From assembly GCF_004526235.1 (NCBI RefSeq), contig NZ_CP038159.1, positions 2,480,001-2,544,000 of the forward strand: a DNA stretch of 64,000 bases, written 5' to 3'. Under the pieces are notes generated by a model that had not been told where the DNA came from, did no database searches, and worked only from the letters and a program-made list of their open reading frames with translations. Origin of the DNA: Sphingobacterium sp. CZ-2 (GTDB lineage Bacteria; Bacteroidota; Bacteroidia; Sphingobacteriales; Sphingobacteriaceae). Below, piece by piece: positions 1 to 8,723 of the stretch; the stretch's first letter is position 1; every line of letters begins with the position of its first letter. The position numbers and the translations under genes are program-made.

Positions 1-2076
1 TTGATCGGATTTAACCCCGTCTTTGGCGGTAAATATTCTGGCGAATATTATTTTACCTCCGGGGAGCCGATGGGTAAGGCACAGGTGGTGTATATTGTGC
101 CTGATTCCCGAAAACTTAATATCCGCCGGTTGAATGATGTTCCGGTAGAGAAAACTAAAAAGCAGGGCGGTCTCACCTATATCTATTGGGATTTTCACCC
201 GAGTGTTTCCGATGAATATATCCCAACGACACCAAGTTGGTTTAGCCAATCAGGTAAATTGGAAGTCTCCGAATTTTCCACTTGGCAAGAAGTATCGGAT
301 TGGGCCACGAAGGTCAATCCGATTCCAACAATCAAAGCAGGATCACCCATTGCTAAATTTGTGGATGAACAATGGGCGAAAGCCAAAGGGAATAAAGAAA
401 CCTTTTTGGAGTACTGTTTAAATTTTGTGCAGGATGAAGTCAGGTATATGGGTATCGAAATGGGGGAGCATTCCCACCTTGCCCATGCTCCAGAAAAAGT
501 ATTTAATCAGCGGTATGGCGATTGTAAGGATAAATCCCTCTTGCTGGCGGCAATGTTGAAATATAAAAACATCAAGTCTTCCCTTGTTTTAGCGAATACC
601 TACCAGGATAAAGAATTGAACAAGCGCTTACCTAGTCCATACGCTTTCAACCATATGGTCATTCGCGTGGATATGGAGGGGCATAATAAATTCTTGGACC
701 CAACCATTAGCCATCAAGGATCTTTGCCTTTAGATCGCTTCTTTCCTTATTATGGCGAAGTGTTAGTGCTTAATGAGGGGAACAAATTAATGGAAGTTCC
801 AAAACCAAACGGCCAAGAGATGATAGTGGAGGATATCATCCATATGATATTGGGTGATAAGGTTCGTCTGGATGTAATGACAATCTATAAAGGTAGTCAG
901 GCGGATGAGATGCGGGCTAACCTCAAACAATCTTCTAAAAATCAATTACAGAAGGATTACGAAAACTATTATGAGGAATTATATCAGGATGTAAAACGGA
1001 TTAAGCCTTTAACCATCCAGGATGATAGGAAGAAAAATGAGATCATTGTGATGGAAAGTTACGAGATCGATGATTTCTTTATCCAGGAAGAAGGTAATCA
1101 ACGGAAAATGGTGCCTGCCTATGCCAAGACAATTTATGATCGTTTGCCCCAGGTAGAAAATAAGGTGAAGGCTCCAATCGCTGTCCCTTTTCCGATTAAA
1201 ATTTCCCATACGGTGAAGATCATCAACAAGGATAATAAACCATTAAGTTATTTTCAGGAAAAAATAAATGGATCCAGCGATTATTATCAGTTGGATCATG
1301 AGGTGTATACCCAAGAAGATACCTTAGTTTCTACCAATATAATGGAATTCTATGATAGCTTTCTTCCAGCAGAAGAAGCATTGATCTACGCAAAAGATTA
1401 TGAAAAAAGCAATATACCGCTTTGGTATAGCTTCTATTTAAACGACGATGGAAGTCTTTATGTGAATACTGTTTTGGAAGGTATAAATGTTAATTTTTGG
1501 GCGTTTGCATATTTTTTCCTGATCATTCTGCTAACGATAGGTTTTATCTACATAAAATACAATAAATCGAAACCTTTCCTTCGGACCAACGATCCTTCAT
1601 TGCCGATCTATACGGGTATTGGGGGGTGGATGATCGTTGTTCTGATCGGGGTCATCCTTGCTCCGTTACTTTCCCTATCTAATCTTTTTTCGCACGATTC
1701 CGTTCTTATGGAAAAATCCTGGGCAGCAATCGAATTTCAACCAAAGGCTGATCAATTACCTTTATGGTTATTTCAAGGTTTTTCATTAACTTTTTCAGCA
1801 ATAGCCCTTACCTTCACTGTCTATCTTGTTATTATCTTTTTCCAGAGACGGGATATATTTCCACAGACATTTATAATTTTTAGAATTTCCATGTTGGTGT
1901 TTATCATTATTCACCTTTTCTTTTTGTATAAATTCAAACTTGGTGCTCAAACCTATATTCCTAAATTCATTGGAGACATGATTGGGACCTTGCTTATCGT
2001 GGCATACATTTATTTTTCCAATAGATCAAGAGGTACATTTGTTGTACCTTATCTAAAAAAAGAGAGCAAGTTTTAA
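1..2076 (+). CDS. Transglutaminase-like protein with C-terminal DUF2569-type membrane region (5' truncated by window)
   Basis: The frame is open from base 1, so the true start lies upstream; 691 codons are visible. A transglutaminase-like core is clear: RYGDCKDKS holds the candidate nucleophile Cys175, followed by His218 (FNHMV) and Asp233 (FLDPT), the usual Cys-His-Asp order. The remaining part before residue 500 fits the DUF3857/transglutaminase proteins of Bacteroidota. The C-terminal third has about five hydrophobic segments (near 498-520, 540-560, 590-615, 624-645 and 655-675). The GIGGWM start of the second resembles DUF2569. The fold predicts a membrane-anchored peptidase- or transglutaminase-like enzyme with a periplasmic catalytic domain; its substrate is unknown. 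It converges on rimK. Confidence 0.8.
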   Translation: MIGFNPVFGGKYSGEYYFTSGEPMGKAQVVYIVPDSRKLNIRRLNDVPVEKTKKQGGLTYIYWDFHPSVSDEYIPTTPSWFSQSGKLEVSEFSTWQEVSDWATKVNPIPTIKAGSPIAKFVDEQWAKAKGNKETFLEYCLNFVQDEVRYMGIEMGEHSHLAHAPEKVFNQRYGDCKDKSLLLAAMLKYKNIKSSLVLANTYQDKELNKRLPSPYAFNHMVIRVDMEGHNKFLDPTISHQGSLPLDRFFPYYGEVLVLNEGNKLMEVPKPNGQEMIVEDIIHMILGDKVRLDVMTIYKGSQADEMRANLKQSSKNQLQKDYENYYEELYQDVKRIKPLTIQDDRKKNEIIVMESYEIDDFFIQEEGNQRKMVPAYAKTIYDRLPQVENKVKAPIAVPFPIKISHTVKIINKDNKPLSYFQEKINGSSDYYQLDHEVYTQEDTLVSTNIMEFYDSFLPAEEALIYAKDYEKSNIPLWYSFYLNDDGSLYVNTVLEGINVNFWAFAYFFLIILLTIGFIYIKYNKSKPFLRTNDPSLPIYTGIGGWMIVVLIGVILAPLLSLSNLFSHDSVLMEKSWAAIEFQPKADQLPLWLFQGFSLTFSAIALTFTVYLVIIFFQRRDIFPQTFIIFRISMLVFIIIHLFFLYKFKLGAQTYIPKFIGDMIGTLLIVAYIYFSNRSRGTFVVPYLKKESKF

Positions 2077-2088
2077 AGCTTGCTCTCT
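2061..2088. terminator. Bidirectional intrinsic terminator between convergent genes
   Basis: AGAGAGCAAG (2061-2070) pairs perfectly with CTTGCTCTCT (2079-2088). An A-run lies to the left and a T-run to the right, so it can end transcription from both sides. The 8-nt loop holds both stop codons: TAA of the plus-strand gene at 2074-2076 and the minus-strand rimK stop at 2073-2075. Confidence 0.9.
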
Positions 2089-3008
2089 TTTTTTATTTTT
2101 CTTTTTACCGTAGTCGGTTTTGCTAATTGTTTGGCTTCGTATTGCCTCTCCAGATATTTGATGATCTCCGCAGCGATATCCTTTCCGGTAGCATTTTCAA
2201 TACCTTCCAAACCAGGGGAGGAGTTTACCTCCAAGATCAACGGACCACGTGCTGATGGCAACATATCCACTCCGGCAACGGTTAATCCCATGGCTTTTGC
2301 TGCGGCAATGGCAGTCTGTCTTTCCTTTAACGTTAATTTTACCACTTCGGCGGTACCACCTCGATGTAGGTTCGAACGGAATTCTCCTTCTTTGGCAGTA
2401 CGCTTCATAGCGCCGACCACTTTACCATCCACCACAAATGCACGAATATCAGAGCCTTTCGCCTCCTTGATGTATTCCTGGATCAGGATGTTGTTTCCTA
2501 AACCATAGAACGCTTCGATCACCGAAGATGCGGCTTTCTTGGTCTCTGCCAATACCACACCGATACCTTGGGTTCCTTCCAACAGTTTGATCACGAGCGG
2601 TGCACCACCAACCATGTTGATCAAATCGTCTACATTGGCGGCAGTCCTTGCAAATCCGGTAATCGGAAGTCCCAATCCAGCGCCGGAAAGGATCTGCATA
2701 CAGCGCAGTTTATCCCTGGACCTGGTAATGGCCTGGCTCTGGTTAGCGGAAATTACATCCATTACTTCGAACTGGCGGACAATCGCTGAACCGTAGAAGG
2801 TTACCGAATTACCGATACGTGGAATAATGGCATCTATGGCAGGCATGTCCTGGCCTTTATAGTGCATGGTAGGTTCGCCTTGGCGAATCCCTACGTAACA
2901 TTTGCTATGGTCTATGACTTCGCACTCATGTCCTCTGCTGATCGCAGCCTCTACGAGGCGTCGTGTAGAATATAACGACTTATTAGTCGATAAAACGGCT
3001 ATTTTCAC
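2073..3008 (-). CDS. rimK: RimK-type ATP-grasp alpha-L-glutamate ligase
   Basis: The 311-residue protein matches RimK along its whole length (E. coli RimK is 300 residues). Recognisable stretches include [30 protein letters not shown], the ATP-grasp glycine-rich part [30 protein letters not shown], and the metal-binding [13 protein letters not shown]. RimK adds glutamate residues to the C-terminus of ribosomal protein S6 in gamma-proteobacteria; the Bacteroidota substrate is inferred to be similar. The start is GTG at 3008. It lies 29 nt downstream of a RimB-like protease gene, which itself follows purM by 5 nt, so all three are probably co-transcribed. Confidence 0.93.
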   Translation of the reverse strand: MKIAVLSTNKSLYSTRRLVEAAISRGHECEVIDHSKCYVGIRQGEPTMHYKGQDMPAIDAIIPRIGNSVTFYGSAIVRQFEVMDVISANQSQAITRSRDKLRCMQILSGAGLGLPITGFARTAANVDDLINMVGGAPLVIKLLEGTQGIGVVLAETKKAASSVIEAFYGLGNNILIQEYIKEAKGSDIRAFVVDGKVVGAMKRTAKEGEFRSNLHRGGTAEVVKLTLKERQTAIAAAKAMGLTVAGVDMLPSARGPLILEVNSSPGLEGIENATGKDIAAEIIKYLERQYEAKQLAKPTTVKRKIKKESKL

Positions 3009-3037
3009 TGTTGCTTTTTGTATAAAACTTATAATGA

Positions 3038-3475
3038 TTATATCATATTGGATGCCAAATTTTTCTTAGATACATCCACAAGAAATTTTCCTGTAATAAA
3101 GTTTCGACCTAATAACATGGGGTAGGACATGGCTGAACGGTCGCGAAAAGACAATTTAATGTCGTATAGCTCGTTAAACATGCGAACTTTGGTCAAGAAG
3201 ATATAGCGGATCTCTGATTGCCCAAAAGAACTCTTTACGGTTCTCTCGCGGTGCACAGGGAATGTAAGTTTCAAAACCTGATCACTTTCCAGGTTCGGGC
3301 GGATATGCCCGATGATATACAAGTGACCTTTTCGTTTTACCACCTCCATCTGTTCACAATGAAGGACAGAGGTTTCTGCTCCCGTATCCGTTTTCGCCTC
3401 GATATTGTAAAGGCCCAACTCGGGTAAATCAATGATTTCTGTTCTTCCGATGATCTTCTTGCCCTTCACGCACAA
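3038..3475 (-). CDS. RimB-like retropepsin-fold protease (PF05618, 'ATP-dependent Zn protease')
   Basis: A protein of about 145 residues containing the aspartic-protease-like motif DTGAETS at residues 30-36, typical of the PF05618 family. The family is named as a zinc protease but is retropepsin-like. In Pseudomonas the equivalent RimB is encoded with RimK and modulates RimK activity; here it sits directly before rimK, which supports the same role. The longest frame begins with TTG at 3475, only 5 nt after the purM stop, and a GTG two codons later is an alternative start. No ATG is available nearby. The weak start and tight spacing suggest translational coupling to purM. Confidence 0.82.
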   Translation of the reverse strand: MCVKGKKIIGRTEIIDLPELGLYNIEAKTDTGAETSVLHCEQMEVVKRKGHLYIIGHIRPNLESDQVLKLTFPVHRERTVKSSFGQSEIRYIFLTKVRMFNELYDIKLSFRDRSAMSYPMLLGRNFITGKFLVDVSKKNLASNMI

Positions 3476-3480
3476 AGATT

Positions 3481-4659
3481 TTACTCGTAAATAAATTCTC
3501 CGTATGGGGAGCGAATCGTCACTTGTTTTTGCGTTGATTCTTCCACACGACCGATGATCTGGGCTGGAATACCAAAGGATTCAGAAATCTGGATGATATC
3601 AGCAGCAATTGCTTCCGGTACATAAAGTTCCATACGGTGACCCATATTGAATACTTTGTACATCTCCTTCCAGTCGGTATTGGATTCTTTTTGAATCAAT
3701 TCGAAAAGGGGAGGGATCGGAAATAGATTATCCTTGATGACATGTACCTTGTCTACGAAGTGCAACACTTTCGTCTGCGCACCTCCCGAACAATGTACCA
3801 TCCCATCAATCTGCGAACGGTATTTGTCCAAAATCTGTTTGATAACAGGGGCGTAGGTCCGGGTAGCCGATAAAACCAATTTTCCGGCGGTCACCTCTTC
3901 ACCTGTTTCTACTTTAATTTTATCTGTTAAGGCTTTTCCACCAGCAAATACCAGATCGTATGGTACTGCCGGATCAAAACTTTCCGGGTATTTTTCTGCA
4001 ATATATTTACTGAATACATCGTGACGGGCAGATGTCAAACCGTTGGATCCCATTCCACCATTGTATTCTTTTTCGTAGGATGCCTTGCCATTTGATGCAA
4101 GACCCACGATCACATTTCCAGCTTTGATGCGGTGATTGGAGATTACGTCCTCCCGTTTCATCCTACAGGTCACGGTACTATCCACGATGATCGTACGAAC
4201 GATATCGCCCACATCAGCGGTTTCACCACCGGTGGAATAGATACCAATACCCATTTCACGCAATTCGGCCAAGATTTCTTCTGTTCCGTTGATGATCTCT
4301 GCGATCACCTCTCCTGGAATCAGGTTTTTGTTTCTACCGATGGTAGAAGATAATAAGATGTTGTCGATGGCTCCAACGCAAAGCAGGTCATCCAGGTTCA
4401 TGATGATGGCATCCTGCGCAATACCTTTCCAAACCGAAAGATCGCCGGTTTCCTTCCAGTAAACATACGCTAAGGAAGATTTTGTTCCAGCGCCATCCGC
4501 ATGCATGATGTTGCACCAAGCTTCATCAGCACCCAATATATCCGGGATGATTTTACAGAAGGCTTGGGGATATAAACCTTTGTCAATATTTTTTATTGCA
4601 TTGTGTACATCCTCTTTCCCTGCGGATACACCTCGTTGATTGTATTTTAAATCTGACAT
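3481..4659 (-). CDS. purM: Phosphoribosylformylglycinamidine cyclo-ligase (AIR synthase)
   Basis: This 392-residue protein is an AIR synthase-related enzyme of the long Bacteroidota form (E. coli PurM is about 345 residues). It converts FGAM to AIR in de novo purine synthesis. The N-terminal region has YNQRGVSAG, HADGAGTKSSLAYVYW and the acidic stretch DAIIMNLDDLLCVGA that carries nucleotide and metal contacts. STGGETADVGD and LASNGKASYEKEYNGG follow. The other purine genes in this window (purH, purN) are scattered rather than clustered. A -7 box lies only 7 nt before the ATG. Confidence 0.92.
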   Translation of the reverse strand: MSDLKYNQRGVSAGKEDVHNAIKNIDKGLYPQAFCKIIPDILGADEAWCNIMHADGAGTKSSLAYVYWKETGDLSVWKGIAQDAIIMNLDDLLCVGAIDNILLSSTIGRNKNLIPGEVIAEIINGTEEILAELREMGIGIYSTGGETADVGDIVRTIIVDSTVTCRMKREDVISNHRIKAGNVIVGLASNGKASYEKEYNGGMGSNGLTSARHDVFSKYIAEKYPESFDPAVPYDLVFAGGKALTDKIKVETGEEVTAGKLVLSATRTYAPVIKQILDKYRSQIDGMVHCSGGAQTKVLHFVDKVHVIKDNLFPIPPLFELIQKESNTDWKEMYKVFNMGHRMELYVPEAIAADIIQISESFGIPAQIIGRVEESTQKQVTIRSPYGEFIYE

Positions 4660-4666
4660 CTTGATG

Positions 4667-4674
4667 CAAAAATA
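4667..4674 (-). promoter_or_regulatory. Bacteroidota -7 box of purM
   Basis: On the minus strand the sequence is TATTTTTG, an exact TAnnTTTG match, and it ends 7 nt before the purM ATG. Transcription would then start at or next to the start codon, giving a leaderless or nearly leaderless mRNA. No convincing -33 element was fixed. Confidence 0.55.
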
Positions 4675-4715
4675 AACAAACCAAGCGATTAAACCGAATG
4701 TTTTTCTATCCTGCC

Positions 4716-5447
4716 TTAGCGGAAATCAAAAGGGTCAAATTTATGTAAATCGGATTCCTCCTGATTGTTATTCATCAATTGGAAGGAAAAGGTATCTCCC
4801 AAACTGATCAATTCGCTTATTTTATTGATTTTAAGTTTTTTATAGATCGTTTTGCTATGCGTCTGCACGGTGGAGGTGGAAATAAACAATCGACCTGCAA
4901 TTTCTTTTTTACTTACGCCATCGATCAGGAGTTGAGCAATCTCTTTTTCCCTGCTCGTCAGCTGATTGATCAGGTCTAATTTGCTGGTGCTGCCCTTTTC
5001 CGAACTTTCTTTTGCTACGGTTATTGCAAATTTCGGTTTTCCATTCTCCGTTCTGATGATGGTTTTGGAAGTCCCGATCACCAATTTAAATTCCTTGCTA
5101 TGGTGAAGGAGTTTATAATCCAGGTTAAGGTAGGAAGGTTTATCCTTACGGAAGAAAGTCAGGGAATTCAATAAACTGTGGTAAGTGCTGGTATGAATGG
5201 TCTGCAGGTAATAAAGGTAATCCATGCCGGTCAACCAATTTTTTTGAAATCCATAGAACAGCCGCATGGCATCATTGATACCGATAGGCCGATAGAATTC
5301 CACATCATGAATCGTAATCAGATAGGGGGAGCTATTGATCAGATCCATAAACTCCTCCGTTCGAACACTGGAAGTATTGGAAAGATTTGCCGATTTGATC
5401 TGCAGAACAAGCTGCTCTAAGGCATCTTCTAATTCCTTAAATCTCAT
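4716..5447 (-). CDS. LuxR-family transcriptional regulator with PAS-like N-terminus
   Basis: The 243-residue protein has a C-terminal GerE/LuxR helix-turn-helix at about residues 165-225. It reads LTSREKEIAQLLIDGVSKKE and then an STVQTHSKTIYKKL recognition region. The N-terminal half (PYLITIHDVEFYRPIGINDA and following) resembles a PAS-type sensory domain without an obvious cofactor signature. There is no receiver aspartate pattern, so it is not a standard response regulator. Its target genes cannot be read from context: the neighbours are purM (upstream, same strand) and a DNA glycosylase gene downstream. The family assignment is secure; the signal is unknown. Confidence 0.82.
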   Translation of the reverse strand: MRFKELEDALEQLVLQIKSANLSNTSSVRTEEFMDLINSSPYLITIHDVEFYRPIGINDAMRLFYGFQKNWLTGMDYLYYLQTIHTSTYHSLLNSLTFFRKDKPSYLNLDYKLLHHSKEFKLVIGTSKTIIRTENGKPKFAITVAKESSEKGSTSKLDLINQLTSREKEIAQLLIDGVSKKEIAGRLFISTSTVQTHSKTIYKKLKINKISELISLGDTFSFQLMNNNQEESDLHKFDPFDFR

Positions 5448-5549
5448 AATAATTGGATGTGCTAATAATGGTTTCTTGAAGTTACGTCATTATATCCTAT
5501 TATGAAAAAGGTTTCCCGTATTTTTTTAACACCTAAACAATTTTCCGCA

Positions 5550-6032
5550 TCAAATGAAAACCTTTACCCATTTTTCGTATAATTTTTCCAGGTTATAGCT
5601 GGCATTCGCTGGGCTCGTGCTCGGCAATTCATGATACTGTACGCCATCTATGCGTTCAAAAAATCGATCGTACAGATGCATCGCTTTTTTTCCATTAAAA
5701 AGTACATGTTCAATCCCCGGATTTTGCTTTAGCAAATCCAGTATATCATTAGGTACTGCCTCCTGAATCGCCGTATCCATACTCCCCACCCGAAATGCCG
5801 TCCCGCAAACATCCCAAACCGCGATATGATGCTTAAGAAGAAATCGCTTTTTATCGGCATAATCCAACATGATATCCTCCTGAAATATCATCCCCAATAA
5901 TCTCCAAAACCTATTCTGCGGATGCCCATAATATTCCTGTTTCTCCAGCGAAAGATCCCCTGGCAACGAACCAAGAATCAGATACCTCGAATTCAAATCC
6001 ACTATAGGCCTAAACGAACATTTTATAGCCAT
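5550..6032 (-). CDS. DNA-deoxyinosine (hypoxanthine) glycosylase, UDG superfamily
   Basis: The 160-residue protein has the UDG-superfamily layout: LILGSLPGDLSLEKQEYYGH near the N-terminus, HPQNRFWRLLG, a conserved AVWDVCGTAFRVGSMD block, and the C-terminal LPSTSPANASY motif that replaces the HPSPLS motif of other UDGs. These match the short hypoxanthine-DNA glycosylases (UDG family 6). Such enzymes excise deaminated adenine from DNA to start base excision repair. The start ATG at 6032 precedes MAIKCSFRPIVDLN. It lies 54 nt downstream of a lipoprotein gene on the same strand. Confidence 0.8.
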   Translation of the reverse strand: MAIKCSFRPIVDLNSRYLILGSLPGDLSLEKQEYYGHPQNRFWRLLGMIFQEDIMLDYADKKRFLLKHHIAVWDVCGTAFRVGSMDTAIQEAVPNDILDLLKQNPGIEHVLFNGKKAMHLYDRFFERIDGVQYHELPSTSPANASYNLEKLYEKWVKVFI

Positions 6033-6066
6033 CTACTATTTCTCCCTAATTCCAATCCACAAACTC

Positions 6067-6094
6067 CATTCACTAATCCCCATTCACTAATCCC
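6067..6094. repeat. Perfect 14-bp tandem repeat
   Basis: CATTCACTAATCCC occurs twice head to tail (6067-6080 and 6081-6094) between the glycosylase and lipoprotein genes. The second copy runs into the lipoprotein stop codon. Confidence 0.85.
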
Positions 6095-6752
6095 TCTCCG
6101 CTTTATAATTATTCGCCTTTATCTTCATAAACTTTTGAAACATATCCAAGTTCACCTGCGCCCTATCCCTTGTTCCCGCTACATCTTCTTCCTGATCCTT
6201 CGTCCCTATAAATTTGAAAAATTTACCATCAAAATAATAGAACCGATCCTCCCCAAACTTCTTCGTCTTATCCATATCAAATTCCGGCGCATACATATGA
6301 CTGTTATAATTATACCTTTCCTCAAAAACAAAGGAAACCTTATCATCCAATAAATAATACTTCGCCAAGGTATAACCAGACTCCCCATAATAAGAAACAT
6401 CCAACTTCTCCAACACATTATTTTTGAAATAATAATAAACCATACCACCTTCAGTAGACTCAAAAATTTCCGCAGAATCAATCCTATCCCAATCCCGAAT
6501 TCCCTGTATCCGATCATAATTCGCCCTTACCACCTTCAAACTATCCAAATTCCCACCATCAGAATAGCCATCCTGTCCCAACACCGAATCCAACCCACTT
6601 CCTTCACCTAATCCAACAGTATCACCCGAACCAACAGATTCACCAGAACCCATCTTACCTCCTCCTTGACATCCCACCAACCCCAAAGACACGAACCCTA
6701 AAGCCACCATGCCCATAACCAATCTCAAAAATATATTCCTCATAACATCCAA
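6087..6752 (-). CDS. Uncharacterised lipoprotein
   Basis: The 221-residue protein starts with a hydrophobic signal sequence ending in the lipobox LVGC, with the lipidated cysteine at residue 28, so it should be membrane-anchored. A Gly/Ser-rich linker of about 30 residues (GGGKMGSGESVGSGD) follows, then a mature part rich in aromatic residues (GGMVYYYFKNNVLEKLDVSY, RYNYNSHMYAPEF). These look like beta-strands in a small globular domain. No family is recognised. A second Met at residue 4 is an alternative start. The gene lies between a 7-bp tandem repeat upstream and the glycosylase downstream. Confidence 0.65.
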   Translation of the reverse strand: MDVMRNIFLRLVMGMVALGFVSLGLVGCQGGGKMGSGESVGSGDTVGLGEGSGLDSVLGQDGYSDGGNLDSLKVVRANYDRIQGIRDWDRIDSAEIFESTEGGMVYYYFKNNVLEKLDVSYYGESGYTLAKYYLLDDKVSFVFEERYNYNSHMYAPEFDMDKTKKFGEDRFYYFDGKFFKFIGTKDQEEDVAGTRDRAQVNLDMFQKFMKIKANNYKAERD

Positions 6753-6756
6753 ATTT

Positions 6757-6830
6757 CTAATATCTTTAATCTAACATCTATAATCTAACATCTATCATCT
6801 ATCATCTATCATCTACCATCTAACATCTAA
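6757..6830. repeat. 7-bp period tandem repeat (ATCTATC/ATCTAAC)
   Basis: About nine near-identical heptamers (ATCTAAC, ATCTATC, ATCTACC) occupy 6765-6830, immediately upstream of the lipoprotein start at 6752. On the gene's strand the unit reads GATAGAT or GTTAGAT. From here to the hairpin at 7036 no gene is supported; that stretch has short repeats such as ACTTTAACCCT but no recognisable element. Confidence 0.75.
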
Positions 6831-7035
6831 ACACGCAAATTGTTCCAATTCGGTCCGCTCTGAAACCATACTGAAAGTAACCCTAAAGTATGTAAAATGT
6901 ATGCTTTCCATACTTTTCCCATACTTTAACCCTCCTTTAACCCTACTTAAACCACGTTTCTCACCCAAAATCAAACATATTTTGAACCCACAAGTCCCAA
7001 ACCACCTGCAAAAAATAGACAATATTGGTTAAAAA

Positions 7036-7073
7036 AAAGCCGATTCAAAACATCTCTGTTCTGAATCGGCTTT
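7036..7073 (-). terminator. Intrinsic terminator of purH
   Basis: AAAGCCGATTCA (7036-7047) pairs with TGAATCGGCTTT (7062-7073). The A-run at 7031-7035 becomes the U-tract on the minus strand. It sits about 55 nt beyond the purH stop. Confidence 0.85.
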
Positions 7074-7094
7074 ATAAATTCTTTGAGCAGTGTC

Positions 7095-7123
7095 TAACTA
7101 CTAACTACTAAATACTAACTACT
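7095..7123. repeat. Low-complexity TAACTACTA repeat
   Basis: TAACTACTAACTACTAAAT and its continuation is a low-complexity repeat between purH and its terminator. The same motif recurs at 36860-36887 and, in the other orientation, at 36558-36607. Confidence 0.6.
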
Positions 7124-7127
7124 CAAA

Positions 7128-8654
7128 TTAGTGCTTGAAATGCCTAACCCCTGTAGTCACCATCGCTACGCCTTTTTCATTGGCCATATCAATGGACAGT
7201 TGATCTTTGATCGAGCCACCTGGTTGCAATACCGCGGCAACACCCGCATTTCCAGCAATTTCCACACAATCTGGGAAAGGGAAGAAGGCATCAGATGCCA
7301 TGGAGCTACCTTTGATATCGAAACCGAAAGATTCCGCTTTTTCGATGGCTTGTTTAAGCGCATCCACACGTGAAGTTTGGCCAACGCCAGAGGCGATCAA
7401 GGTATTATCCTTAGCAAATACAATCGTATTTGATTTGGTATGTTTTACAATTTTATTGGCAAAGTATAGATCCTGCAATTGTGCTTCATTTGGTTTTACA
7501 GTGGTTACTGCTGTCATTAATTCAGGACCTTCCACTGTATTGTCCTTATCCTGCATGATCACACCATTCAACAAAGTCTTGAATTGCTGTGTTGGAAGTT
7601 TAACTTCTTTACGGCGAAGGATAATTCTATTTTTCTTTGCGGTAAGAATAGCCAATGCATCTTCCGAATAAGCCGGAGCGATCAATACCTCAAAAAACAG
7701 GTTATTGATTTCTTCCGCTGTTTCCTTATCCACTTCACGGTTGCAGATCAATACGCCGCCAAAGGCAGATACTGGGTCACAGGCCAATGCAGCCAACCAA
7801 GCATCTTTAACTGAAGGTCTCGACGCTACGCCACAGGCATTGGTATGTTTTAGGATCGCGAAGGTAGGTTCAGTGAATTCATCAATGATGGCCACTGCTG
7901 CATCCACATCCACCAAGTTGTTATAGGAAAGTTCCTTGCCATTCAATTTATCGAACATGCCGTCCAAGTTACCGAAGAAAACACCTTTTTGATGTGGGTT
8001 TTCGCCATAACGCAATACTTGTGCGGTTTGTTCCGACTGCTTGAAAACCTCCAAAGGTTCTTCTTGATTGAAGTAATTGAAGATAGCGGTATCGTAATGG
8101 GAAGAAGTGTTAAATGCACGTTTTGCGAAGGATTTACGTTGCTCTAGGCTAGTGCTTCCTTCTTGCGCGGCTAAGATCTCTTCCAACTCGGTATAATCAT
8201 TCTTTGAAGAGATGATCACCACATCGTTGAAGTTCTTTGCTGCTGCGCGGATCAATGAAATCCCTCCGATATCGATTTTTTCGATGATATCTTGTTCAGA
8301 TGCGCCTGACGCCACTGTTTCCTCAAATGGATAAAGGTCAACAATAACTAAGTCAATTTCTGGAATGTTATAAGTTTCCAATTGTGCTTTATCATCAGCC
8401 AATGGACGGCGAGAGAGGATTCCACCGAAAACATTAGGGTGTAATGTTTTTACACGTCCACCAAGGATGGAAGGGTAACCGGTTAGGTCTTCTACACGTT
8501 CTACTGGGATGTTCAGGTCGCGGATAAAGGCTTCAGTTCCGCCTGTGGAATAAAAGGTTACTCCAAATTTGTTAAGTAACTGAATTAGAGGTGCAAGGTT
8601 GTCTTTGTAATATACAGAAACTAATGCATTTTTAATCTTTACAGGATGATTCAT
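7128..8654 (-). CDS. purH: Bifunctional AICAR transformylase / IMP cyclohydrolase
   Basis: The 508-residue protein is a full-length PurH carrying the last two steps of IMP synthesis. The N-terminal MGS-like cyclohydrolase domain (about residues 1-190) begins KIKNALVSVYYKD and includes FYSTGGT and GGRVKTLHPNVFGGIL. The C-terminal AICAR transformylase domain shows LRYGENPHQKG, the catalytic-type KHTNACG and SASDAFFPFPD-like sequence (ASDAFFPFPD). It uses 10-formyl-THF. The gene is divergent from an esterase gene, with a -7 box for each direction in between, and is followed by a strong hairpin terminator. Confidence 0.95.
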   Translation of the reverse strand: MNHPVKIKNALVSVYYKDNLAPLIQLLNKFGVTFYSTGGTEAFIRDLNIPVERVEDLTGYPSILGGRVKTLHPNVFGGILSRRPLADDKAQLETYNIPEIDLVIVDLYPFEETVASGASEQDIIEKIDIGGISLIRAAAKNFNDVVIISSKNDYTELEEILAAQEGSTSLEQRKSFAKRAFNTSSHYDTAIFNYFNQEEPLEVFKQSEQTAQVLRYGENPHQKGVFFGNLDGMFDKLNGKELSYNNLVDVDAAVAIIDEFTEPTFAILKHTNACGVASRPSVKDAWLAALACDPVSAFGGVLICNREVDKETAEEINNLFFEVLIAPAYSEDALAILTAKKNRIILRRKEVKLPTQQFKTLLNGVIMQDKDNTVEGPELMTAVTTVKPNEAQLQDLYFANKIVKHTKSNTIVFAKDNTLIASGVGQTSRVDALKQAIEKAESFGFDIKGSSMASDAFFPFPDCVEIAGNAGVAAVLQPGGSIKDQLSIDMANEKGVAMVTTGVRHFKH

Positions 8655-8673
8655 TGCGTATTGTTTGGAGCGG

Positions 8674-8681
8674 CAAAGGTA
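8674..8681 (-). promoter_or_regulatory. -7 box of purH
   Basis: The minus-strand TACCTTTG is an exact match to TAnnTTTG and ends 19 nt before the purH ATG. Confidence 0.65.
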
Positions 8682-8694
8682 ACTATATTTTTTT

Positions 8695-8702
8695 TATTTT
8701 TG
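8695..8702 (+). promoter_or_regulatory. -7 box of the esterase gene
   Basis: TATTTTTG at 8695-8702 lies 21 nt before the chosen ATG at 8724. It supports that start over an in-frame ATG at 8646, which would lie upstream of this promoter and overlap purH. Confidence 0.6.
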
Positions 8703-8723
8703 ATTAGGATTAACCGTATAAAC

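Noticed and set aside
6813..7022. 69-codon minus-strand frame next to the heptamer repeat
   Set aside because: Low-complexity DNA, no recognisable protein pattern and no promoter.
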